In this document: in pieces, positions 20,283 to 30,695 of the stretch | Position numbering within the stretch: position 1 is the first letter of the stretch | How the letters are laid out: each line of letters begins with the position of its first letter | Source: Avena insularis | Lineage: Eukaryota; Streptophyta; Magnoliopsida; Poales; Poaceae | DNA length: 64,000 bases | NCBI GenBank assembly: GCA_023614405.1 | Contig: CM042692.1 | Span: forward strand, 123,807,503 to 123,871,502 | Direction: 5' to 3' | The notes under the pieces: generated by a model | What the model was told of the DNA's origin: nothing | The model's database searches: none | Seen by the model: the letters and a program-made list of their open reading frames with translations, nothing else | Program-made: the position numbers and the translations under genes

Positions 20283-21701
20283 GTTACCATCTATTTCTTA
20301 GTTTTTTGCCAGTCTTTTCCCCCTTAGATTCAGCAGGTTAGCAGTTCTTGACTGTGTTTACGTTGCTGTTTCAAGAGTGGTGGCAGTACTTCTCGCGGGA
20401 TATGGTACTAGCCTTTGGTGGTCTGCATGGGAGGTATGCGCCATGTGGTTACGTTTGTATTGTGGAAGGGCGAGGTGTGTTTTGGGGTGTGAAGGCAGTT
20501 GGTCGATCCTTGCATACTGGGTTTATGGTTCGATTGTTCGCTCTGTTGTTTATGCTATGTCGCTCTGTTTGTGAAGTGTTGTCTTGCCATTTTGTTGTTA
20601 TTGTCATGTATGTGTGAATAAGTATAAGTGTTCCGTGTGTTCTGTTTGGGTATCCTTCAATGAAAAAAAAGAACTATTTAATGTAGGTCTTATTCGCTAT
20701 CTGTTCTGTTACTAAATCTTGGTTCATATGTACCACCACTTTGAACTTTAGACTTACGTTGCTTGGGTGTACCTTTTGATTCCTTATGTTAAAACCAGAA
20801 GGTCCAACTACGGAATAGGAAATACTCATGATACGCCATCATATTCGTCTGTATATCGACATTACTAGTTGTGGGTCATAAATAAGAATTGACAAGCTTG
20901 TTTGGAGATGATAAAAAAGGTCAGGTCAGCTCATGACACTGGTTAAGAGATTTGTTTGGAAGTATGCAAGAAACCGACCTTATAGTTGCTCAAGATATTG
21001 TGAATGTAGCTCAATTAGACTCTGAGAATGTAAGTAAGCACAACTATTTGTATTTTTTTGCACTTAATCCGCCCTGCTCTAAATTGGTTCATGGCAAGAC
21101 ACCGTTTTTACGGCACATGGTAATGAAAAAGGATGGTGACAGGCAGTCATTCAATCAACATAGTATGTTGGTCATCTTTTTGTTCTCCAGTTGGTGGGAA
21201 TCTGGCATCTATATGATTACATGAGGCCCTCTCGGGTAGAGGAAGCAAAACAACAAGAAAGCTCACCAAGCGAAAATTTCATCCCTAGACAACGTTCCTT
21301 ACAATTTTAACAATCAGAGTTGCATTCCATGCAAACTTTTGTAAAAAAGACTGCTTATTTGCCCAAGTACAACTTTATATTTAAGTAGTGGTTAGTGCGA
21401 AACTAATTTTTTTTATGTGTTATTGTTGCATGGAGCTGCATTTTGGAAACAAGTTAGGAATTTCTACATGGTAGATCTGAAAATATCATACATGGTAGAT
21501 ATGAAAATATCAGGCTTAACACAAACGGTGGATTATACCATGCTTAGTACATTACATAATAACATCCAAGATGGGCGTGTGAAAGTGCAGAAAGTTGGAA
21601 ACACAATTGTAGTACATTACACATCCATTATTCTTCAGCAGCCTAGGCTAAATTAAGCTTATACTGAAACTTCTACCTAGCTCAGCCAGATTGAGCCAAC
21701 A
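20283..21701. other. Gene-free stretch
   Basis: Contains only short, unsupported frames (for example 20952-21224). A Met-rich short repeat (atggtagatctgaaaatatcatacatggtagatatgaaaatatc) lies at 21468-21512. No TE ends are seen. Confidence 0.3.
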
Positions 21702-22184
21702 CTATAGGTGGGGCGAAACACTCAGCAAACATACTAATACTTCTCGACTATTCTTTTTGAACTGAGTGATACCTTCGAAAAGCGCAACCTGAACAGCTTC
21801 ATTTGGACTAGCAACCTGACGAGAGGCCACCAGATTACACGCGTGATTGACTTCTTCCAGCGTGTGACTCCACCCCTTTGCAAGAGCTTCCCCATTCATC
21901 TTCAGGTTTTGGATCTCCTCTTGTGCGACACGCCACCCGGTGCAGGAGTTTGTGTTGTACCGATGAAAATGGCGCTTATCCAGCCAATTGAGATCTTTCG
22001 TCTCAAAACAATAGTTTCTCTCTAGCGTTTGAATCATTCTTTCTGCTGACTTTTCTTCAACTTCCTCTGATGTCTGGTATTCCCAAACACTCGAGCAGAT
22101 CTCCTCATGCAGCTTCCCCTGCAAGGATCCCTCACGACGCCATGGCAGACCAGACAGCACAATACTTGCACCAACGCAAGCCAA
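21702..22184 (-). CDS. Unrecognised 160-residue open frame
   Basis: The frame is open for 483 bp with a charged, helix-rich composition (..VWEYQTSEEVEEKSAERMI.., ..WRVAQEEIQNLKMNG.., ..HACNLVASRQVASPNEAV..). That composition looks more protein-like than its surroundings. It has no ATG at its 5' limit, so it could be an exon or a fragment; the first internal Met is about 60 residues in. No domain is recognised. A purely random frame cannot be excluded. Confidence 0.3.
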   Translation of the reverse strand: MACVGASIVLSGLPWRREGSLQGKLHEEICSSVWEYQTSEEVEEKSAERMIQTLERNYCFETKDLNWLDKRHFHRYNTNSCTGWRVAQEEIQNLKMNGEALAKGWSHTLEEVNHACNLVASRQVASPNEAVQVALFEGITQFKKNSREVLVCLLSVSPHL

Positions 22185-23417
22185 ACAGCGCGACGAAGCG
22201 CGCGAAACAGGCTAGTATTTCTTACTCCTGGTGGTCTCTCTCTCTAATGTGTCGATGTGATGTGCAAGTGAGGGCAGACACAGGAGTACCTATTTATACA
22301 AAAAAAACAAGTCGGTTTGCTCTAAAAATATCTAAGACGACCGCTTTGCTAACTAAAAGCAAGTATAATAAGCCTACAACTGCCACATCATCAAAAGTTC
22401 TAGTTGGATGAGAGAGAAAGGAGGAAAGAGAGACGAGTTGGCTCTTATTCTATAGCTCGGCTATAGCACAAGAATCAAGAAAAAGAGGCTTGCATATATC
22501 CTAGAGGTAATAGCATACATACATTAAATAATTAAATATTAATTAAAGTCTATTCAAGCACCAACTAATAACTCATCTATTATATGAGTGAGCTATATAA
22601 TGACTCTTAGATGATATGACATGCCCTTCGCAGGACAAAGAAAGCTAATGAGTTGCTCGCATTGGCACACTCTCTCACACGTGTCCTTAACTCACAGGCT
22701 GATCATCATGCAAGATGTCCACGCAAATGAACAATAACTAGACGGACATGCGCTCTTCGCCGTGTCGTCTTCATGGCATTGTCACACAGTATGACCATTG
22801 CGTCACACTAACCGATGCTTTAATTGTCACACCGCTTAAAACGTATATGTTTATAGTGTCATTGTCCATGGAGACACCCAATCCCGTCTTTAGCAGTCGG
22901 GCCTTCTCAATCTCTTCCCGATTCTCACCGTAGACGGTCGGCTAGCTGTGTGAAGACTAAAGTACAACTTATTTAACACCTCTCCATTATTTATTGATGG
23001 ATGTTAAACTATTAGAGTTCAGTGCAACACAGAAGACATGATTTATTTTGGGTACCGGTGAAAGCATATCATGTTGGACCTTACTTGAGGAGACAGTTGA
23101 TTTAACCGCTCAGGTCTTTAAGACTTCAATAACTACAAGGGAAATTTAAGAAACGTTTTAGATTTTGTCACAAGAACTCAAATTGTTTCCAACTTGACCC
23201 TGTGATAGACCTTCTCTCCCACCTCTCGCATGGCGGTGCGCCTGAAGGTGTCATCAATAGAGGTGACCGCACGACCCCTAGCACTCGGGTGTCTATATCC
23301 TCCCGTCTATATCACCAGATCGTCAACTACGACACAGTGGACGCTTAGGTCGATTCCATGGCGATTGCTAAAGGGAAACTCAACGCCTGCAAGAGGTCCG
23401 TCAACTACCAATATTAA
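22185..23417. other. Gene-free stretch with a possible MITE remnant
   Basis: At about 22364 the phrase gcaagtataataagcct resembles one end of a common grass MITE class. At about 22590-22620 ctatataatgactcttagatgat could be its counterpart. The inverted match is too weak to call. The remainder shows no gene. Confidence 0.25.
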
Positions 23418-25420
23418 GAGCATATCCAACATTTTGCACTAAAAGAGTGCATGACTTTTAGTTTTTGGGCGCCATTTTGGCTGTTTTAGTGGGTGCGGAA
23501 GGCTACAACATTCTAGGCGCACTAAAATGCAAGCTATGTAGGCAGCAGTTTTCCAGCTGCACTAAAATAAGCCACGATTGGCTTCCACTTGCCAAGATTA
23601 AATGCATCTCAACTTGTCGAGATCAAACAAAGAAGTGATGAACATATAAATCTAATTCCCAACACACACAGAAATTCAAGAACATGACTTGATCATCATA
23701 GCATAGATTAAATCCATGGCATAGTTCAAAATCATAGCATAATTCAACACAACTAAGTTCATCACTGGAATGAAGTTCAAATAAACACATAAAACATTAA
23801 CATCAATGCCTATGACCATCATGCCTCGTCCTTTCCATGGGCATCTCCATCTTGTGCTTCATCATCATTGGAAACTTGGACGATGTTGGTGTATTCTAGG
23901 AGAACGTGCCATCACCCACGAAAACTCCAAAACAACCACTCATGGGAGGCATGGGAGATACCATGATAGTCATTAATGCACCCATTCTAGCTCGCATGTC
24001 ACGTATTGTAGATCCCATGCCTCCAATGCCACCCGAAGGTGCTCCCATGTCGTCAATGCCACCCATTGTAGCTCCCATGGGTGCACCCATGCCACCAATG
24101 CCTTCCAAATAGGTACACCCATGCCACCCATGCCTCCAATGCCACCTCTAGGTGGTCCCATGTCGCTACTGCCTTCTGTAGGTGCACTCATTCCACTCAT
24201 GCCTCCCTTAGGTGCTTTCATGCCACCCATGTATCCTCCCATGTTAGCACCTCCCATGTATCCATTCATGTAACTTCCCATCATTATTTTTTGATCCAAG
24301 ATTTGATCACGACAAAGATTGATGTATTCCGTTTTCCTTTCATCGAGGTTGGTTGTGTCCATGAAGAAGATACTTTTCTCATGCTCCATGAGACAGATAG
24401 TTTCTTCGATAGCAACTTTCTTCCTCTACGAAGGCCCTCCTCTCCTTGGCTACATGCCTTCTCTCATCGCTTGTTGACCTATCCTGTATTTCTTTGTTCC
24501 TCGAAAACTTCCTCTCCTCAAAAGCTTCCTTTCTTGCACTCACAATAGCGTCAAATGACTTCTTTATTTCACCATCTCTAGTCTTCTTCCCCTTTTATTC
24601 TGCTTGTTTCCTTCCGGTGGGTCTTATTTTTGTTTTTTCAACCAAGTTTGGAGTACCATCCTTGCTTTATGCTTCATCATCATCAATGATTCTTGTCTCC
24701 ATAGTTGACTTCGTCTCTCTTTGGCACTTGCAACACATAACATTCTTCAATTTCTCTTCATTATCTAGCTCCTTATAATAATGGGCCAATATGAATGGCC
24801 TTCCTTGAACCAGCTTGCCCTTCTTGGTTCTCTTTGGATACCCCTTGAATAAATTTTGGACAATGTTGAGATATATGAACCAAAAGAGAGAAAATTAGTC
24901 ATTGACAATAAAAAATTGAACAAAGTATCCACATGGAAGATAAACAGATGTCACAAAATAATACAACATACCCTATCTCTATCATTTGTGCCACTTGGGT
25001 TCATTCGTTCAACATTTTCCAATGTCACCGCCCACCTTTGACAATTCGATGAAACTGCAAACCAATGAGAATGAAAATATACATCCGTCCGCCCAATTCC
25101 ACTTTGGTCGTATGTACTGAAGTACTCCTTCATCATAACCAAATAAGTGTCTCTTGTTTGGTCCGTGCTTATGACTGAATCCAGGCCCACATTGCACCAT
25201 GTGTTGCATAGTAAAATACTATCCATGATGTAGTTGGCCGCCCGCTCCTTCAGTGCATCACCGAAACCCTCACCCTCACCATCATTCTCCATGTCAACTT
25301 CATCACCATGTTGTTCAGTTTTATATTCTTGAGACCAATACTCTTGTGAATGTGATGACCCAACGTTCATAGTTGATATAGACGTTTCATCATCCATACT
25401 ACAATGCATGAAAGATGCTC
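23418..25420 (-). mobile_element. PIF/Harbinger-type element (2.0 kb) with ORF1-like gene only
   Basis: The left end GAGCATATCCAACATTTTG and the reversed right end GAGCATCTTTCATGC share the GAGCATnT core. The element is flanked by TAA on both sides (23415-23417 and 25421-25423), the 3 bp target duplication of this superfamily. Its only coding remnant is a Myb/SANT-like protein on the minus strand. No DDE transposase is seen, so it would depend on an element elsewhere. Confidence 0.75.
23896..25409 (-). pseudogene. Harbinger ORF1-type Myb/SANT-like protein with Met/Gly-rich tail
   Basis: The first part (25409-24951) reads an acidic N-terminus and then a trihelix/SANT-like region: ILLCNTWCNVGLDSVISTDQ, DTYLVMMKEYFSTYDQSG, RTDVYFHSHWFAVSSNCQ, NPSGTNDRDR. 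This matches the plant Myb/NAM-associated proteins found in PIF/Harbinger elements, whose role is DNA binding in aid of the transposase. A GTATGT donor near 24971 suggests an intron. Coding resumes at about 24860 (LFKGYPKRTKKGKLVQGRPF..). After several stops and frameshifts the C-terminus becomes a Met/Gly/Pro-rich tract (GGIGGMG, MGAPMGA) at 24300-23900. The arrangement fits the family; stops make it a pseudogene. Confidence 0.65.
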
Positions 25421-25423
25421 TAA

Positions 25424-26068
25424 CTACGTTCGTTTGATTTTTTCCTCATGCATGCATGGACTAATTACTCTTTTTTTTTAAGCTGGTCCTGTTTAATATT
25501 TTTCTTCTTGGTCCCACTAGCGATAGACACATACTCCCACATAGCCGGAAATGCTTCCTTTTTACAAACTTAAATCTATAGTTAATGTCTAGTCTACACA
25601 CGTGCTGCCACCAAGACGCGCACACCCATTTGTACGGTGCCACGTTTCCTCTCCTAAATATCTTGTATACAAGCTTGTACTACTATACTAGTACTACAGT
25701 CTTCAGGTCCACAGCCGTAAAACCTGAGTATAAGCAAAGCTCCAACACGTTTCCCGATCTCTCTTACTTCATACAAGTCAACTAGTACTATACTACATGC
25801 AATGCATAGCATCTACATGCACGTATGAAAAATTACTACACATTTTACACATTTTAGATAGCTTGATCGACATGCATGCGTTGGTACTACTGGTGTACAT
25901 GCAAACGACAAGAAATGTTAGCTTGCCACTTTTAACTAAATCCTTTATTTTTGTTACACACAAATATTAGCACCTAATCGAAATACTAGAGATTAGAAAA
26001 AAAATCAAAACAATTAGTTTAATTTTCACTTTAACTCAAATTCGTTAAAATCATAAAAATCAGGGTTA
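25424..26068. other. Gene-free flank right of the Harbinger element
   Basis: AT-rich sequence with simple words such as ctagtactac and catgcatg. No gene, repeat array or TE end is recognised. It is the last part of the material that separates H piece 1 from H piece 2. Confidence 0.3.
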
Positions 26069-27527
26069 TTATAACCGTGTGCCCGTACCGAGTGCATCGC
26101 CTGGAGTATGTGTCGATCCCAAGGTAATGACACCCGGTACGGGCGGGCTGCGACCGTACCGCCCTCCGTTCCACCTGTTCGGCTGCGATTTTAACCTCGG
26201 GGAGGAGGTAAACCTAAGCCTAAAACACTTATTCTCTTTCTTCTTCCTCCAAAATTCAAACAACCTCAATTGAATCTTCAATTCTACTAGTTCTTTCTAC
26301 GATTCCTTGCACATAAGTGATCCAAGTTATGTTTATCCTCCGATTCCCTACTTATTTGTATCAAAACCTTGCTCTATCCTTTGTCATTATTAATCTAGAC
26401 TTAGGTCTTGTTTTTGAACTAATATTAATTATGATCATGCTTAGTTTTTTAGAGGAGATTCTTTTGTAGACAGTGTAGAGGATTTTTTTTTGCTATGTTT
26501 CTATTGTATCAAATCTTTAATTATCTTTAATTTTATTTTTAGACGAATACAAGGAGCCATACACGTGTGATGGCTGCGAAACAAGCCGCACCACCTGTTG
26601 AAGAGCTAACCCCTGAGTCACTTGGCATATAGTTCATTGAGGAGTACCATCTCAACTGTTTCAACCATCTCAAGAGCCGAGATATCAAGTCTACCAAATG
26701 AGCGTGTCCTTATATTCTTAATGAACTAGGCCTTGGCCATGATTTCATTTTACTATGCAATAATATTGGTTTGCTTCACTTTGTTTTTTAGGATATTGCC
26801 ACTTATCGTCGCTTGACCCTTGAGTTCCTCAGCACCTTGTCGCATACGGTGTGTCCAGTTTATTGCTCTGAGGAAGATAGCCTAGGAGTTGATCACATCA
26901 CCTTACGCCTAATGAACCGTGAGTATGACTTAACACTCGATCAATGGGCTCAATATTTTAGGTTTGCTAACAACACCACCAACATTCGCTCCACTAGTTT
27001 CATTCTGAGTCCTACGCTCTTGGAATATTTTAACTCTATGAGAGGTCCTTCAACTACACCCACGGGTAATCAACAAACTGAGTGTCATGTTGTTTGTTAT
27101 TTGTTCTATGTTATTGCTAATACCTTACAGGCACGTGGTGAGTTTACTAGAGTCAATGAAGAGGACATGATGATACTCGCAAGAGCTGTTATTCCCAACT
27201 GTAACTTAATGCAAAATTTCGGCGCTCTTCTCGTATTTTATCTTAAGCATCAAGCTCTTCAAGTTTGTAGTCCCAAATGCGGAGGAGGAGCTGTCACCGC
27301 TCTCGCTCGAGCACTCCATATTAACCTAGGTAATATCCAACCGTTGGTAGGTGTTCGTCGTCTCGGTTTCACTGCTCTTAAAGCTTGTGGTATGATTTAT
27401 AAATTAAATGGTAGACACTTCTTTGATATATACCTGGATCCAGTCACTTGATCCCTTCTCCTTTTCCTAATGGTTTATTCTGTATCGAGAATGGACGTTT
27501 GCGTTATGACGTGTAGGTTGAAGCAAG
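26069..27527 (+). mobile_element. Athila-like element H, piece 2
   Basis: The sequence resumes the cgtaccg-rich tract broken off at 12721 (gcccgtaccgagtgc.., ..cgaccgtaccgccctcc), then runs through a leader to the ORF at 26570. It is interrupted at 27527 by Copia element G, whose GCAAG duplication lies at 27523-27527 and 32759-32763. Confidence 0.55.
26570..27527 (+). pseudogene. Athila ORF1-like protein of element H, 5' part
   Basis: The frame starts at ATG 26570 and reads through TAG 26630, TGA 26699 and TAG 26789 into a 212-codon open part (26813-27451). Motifs RRLTLEFLSTL, ITLRLMNREYDLTLDQW and a later ..GALLVFYLKHQAL.. match the ATHILA ORF-1 family carried by Athila-lineage retrotransposons, whose function is unknown. 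Each early stop is one transition from a likely Q or W codon (CAG to TAG, TGG to TGA), as expected for methylated silent TEs. Near 27450 a frameshift occurs (IPSPFPNGLFCIENGRLRYDV continues in another phase). The ORF is then split by element G and resumes at 32764. Confidence 0.65.
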
Positions 27528-28325
27528 TGAAGGAGATATGCTCTAGAGGCAAATAATAAATAGGTTTTTATTATCATATCTTAATTAGTTTATAATAGTT
27601 TTATATTGTGCTATAACTGTGCCAAGTAGAAGCATTGGTACAGATGTGGTATGAAACAACCAAGTCCCTAGTAGCCTCTATTTATACTAGTTCGTTGGTC
27701 ATGAGGACGATCTGGGTTTCAAGATCATGGGCATTTATACCGACTGACAATGGGATCATATCATTGGAGAATGATGTGATTGGACATTCCTCGAAGGATT
27801 GCAACACGATCAAGTCATATAGTTCATTGTTGCAACAGCTATACCTAAACTCCTCCTTAGACCATGAGCTCATATTACTCACTGTTTTCTGACGCTGCTT
27901 AGACTGCATCAAGCGCCACTTGGTAATACAATGGTTATAAAGGTGTACATTGGGTATTTCGAAGGAACAGTAGATGATATGTGACTACAAGACCGGGATT
28001 TGTTCACCCACATGACGGTAAAGATACATACGGTCGGCTTGGTGAGATTACATCCATAAATATTGCAACATATGACTCGGTCATGGGGATGTAATATCAC
28101 GGTAACAAGAAAATAGAACTTGTTATGAACGAGATTGAACAAGGTATGGGATACCAATGATCGGATCCCGGACAAGTCGTATCGAGAAACAAAAGGAAGA
28201 GGATGCTACATTTAGCGGTTCAAACGACATTGTCATCAGGAATGCATAGGGGTCACATGGATATCCCTGGTCCCTCTGTTGATTATTGATACAGATCATG
28301 TCTAGAGCATTCATGAGCCAGTTTG
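27528..28325 (+). repeat. Truncated 5' LTR of element G
   Basis: It matches the 3' LTR from its TG start to about 28305-28325 (..gatacagatcatgtctaga), then diverges into interior sequence. The matching part shows scattered substitutions, for example gtctagagc versus gtctagaat, and an extra aggtatgggataccaatgatcgg block at about 28140 that is missing from the 3' LTR. Confidence 0.85.
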
Positions 28326-30695
28326 TACTATTCTTAATAAACAATACCGTTATGGTCACATTATGATTACAAACAAGTTATTCTCATCACTATGTTAATG
28401 ATAATAGTTTAAACATTTATAAAGGATTAGAATGCTGAAAGATATCCAAAGTTTAATAATGAAATGACACTACATTTTAAGTCATTTTGGTTATTGCATG
28501 TTCTTTATGAAGATCGGGGTCCTAGATGCTTAATCTAGAGACTTTGCAAAACCATGCCCCTTGGGCAGAATGACTAAAACTCCGCATTCTGGTAAAACGG
28601 TGATATGCGAAGAAATGTTGAATCTTATACATAGTGATGTATCGTATTTTTAACAAGTAGTGGAAATCATTGATTGTGGACTTAAGTGAATAAGCGTATT
28701 TACTTAATGAAACATGAGTTCGAAATGATTTGAATTGTTCAAATGAGTTCACAACAAAATGGGTTATTGAATTAACTGAATTAACAAGTCTCTTTGATTT
28801 GATCGACATGAATAATATATTCAAGTTAAGTTTAGCATAAAAGGAACTTGTGAAAGATGTTTCACAAATTATGATAATTGGATGAATTCAAACTGTGTTG
28901 AAATATCTAAACATCATGTATTGGATACATATGGTATAATATTATCTCTTATCGGGGTTATAGTTGTCGTTTAGAGTTAGAGATCGAAATAAGCAAACAC
29001 CCATTTGAAATACGAAGGAACATCTAAAGATTCGTGGAAACAACACCATAAGTGTTATGGCAAGTTCGAGTTTCTGTAGATTTCAACAAGTCGAAATCGT
29101 GGCGAATAAACAAGTCTTTGTAGAGAATTCTTAGGAAGCTATGAATGCATCGTCCACAATGGAAAAACCTGTTGTTGTCCTAAGTTGATGTGTCTTGATG
29201 AAGATACATGTGGAAGAAAGTAAAAGATCAAATCAAGGTATTTGACCTTACCTCTGGATTGTTGAGTGGCACAGCGGAATTTGTTTTGTGAAACCAAACT
29301 CTACAAATAAAGGAGAAACTGTTGATAATGATCATAAAGTTTCAGGGAATACTTTTACTAAAGAAAGTAGGATTCAACTATATATTCTACAAGTTTGTGG
29401 AATTATATTGTTGATTCACTTGTCATGTTTTCAACAAGACATAACTATAGATTACAAAGAAGCATGATGGACCTAAGTACGAGAAATGAATGGTCATTGA
29501 AATCTCGTTAGTGGAATTCTCGATTAGATGATGATCAAAGAATTTTGGAATGTCCTAGATTATCGAGAGAACCTAGATTTGAGTGGGAGCAATTCAGCTT
29601 GGCTAATTCATAATATGTAGCTAACATATTTTGAGTGGGAGCTAAGTGAAATCCCTGGATCTCAAACATGAATGTCATGTTTGAGTGGGAGCGTGAAATC
29701 ATTCTAGGATATGTGGATGCCATATGTGAATGATGTGATCGGTGTTAATAATATTTAAGTTAGGATGAAGTTGAAGTTATTAAACAATAAGATCTATCAA
29801 GATAGATTGGTGAGTTTAATAAACATTGAATGTCGAATGCTTCCTGGTGTTGATTCTGAAAGGTGTTCAGAATGTCCTAAGACAAGATTCTAAAGAGCTC
29901 AGAATGGATCAAGATAAGAAAGAAGTTCTTACTGTATGAAGCATTGAGTTAGTATTGCAACTATGGTTGAAAGAAAGAGATGCGTTGCACCTCCTATGCC
30001 TCAGTCAAAGGTTCTTCCATATAACCATGTTGTATACTCGACGTAATGTGACCCGAGGTTCTGGTTGGTAGGACAAAGTCTTAACTTTAAGAACATGTCT
30101 TTAAGTGATTCCTGAGTTGATCACTGAACCAGAATTAAGTTTGTACTTAAATAGCAAGAAGCAATGTAAGTGGCATAGATGCATTTCATGCACTAGGATC
30201 TACATGGATATAGAAGTATAAAAGCTCCATCTGATGTGATGTATAATGTTATGGCGGGGCTAGTTCGCTTTTAACATAGAATGATGTGTCCCAGGGCTCA
30301 GTGCCCATGAGAAAGCCCTCAAGGTTGATCTAAAGTCATTGTAAGCTCCTGGAATCCGGCCTCGTTCTGCTGCCATGAGTATAGTATATACACAAAGGAT
30401 AGCAAAGTGCATTTTGAAGTTTAGATGACAACGGTGAAAACGACCATCATCATAAACACTAGAAACAAAGTCTCACTTTGTCGCTAAACAAATGCTTCGA
30501 CCCATTATAAGATAATGGTGTGAATGTCAAAATTAGGAAGACATTAACAATTTGCAAAAGACATAATGATCTGGTAAAACAGAACATGGACATGACATTT
30601 CCCATCAGCATGCATGATCTGTAAACGCATATGGTATATGGTTTATATGAGCAAAATGCGAGCTAGATTATTTGTACTCTAGTGCAACTGGGAGC
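28326..30695 (+). other. Degenerate interior of element G with polypurine tract
   Basis: No long frame or conserved pol motif remains. The words gagtgggagc occur at about 29580, 29633 and 29683, resembling the true polypurine tract aactgggagc that ends at 30695 immediately before the 3' LTR. Confidence 0.55.

Noticed and set aside
23906..24112. Plus-strand Met/Pro-rich frame
   Set aside because: It is the opposite strand of the Harbinger ORF1 tail, created by near-palindromic ccatgcc/ggcatgg words.
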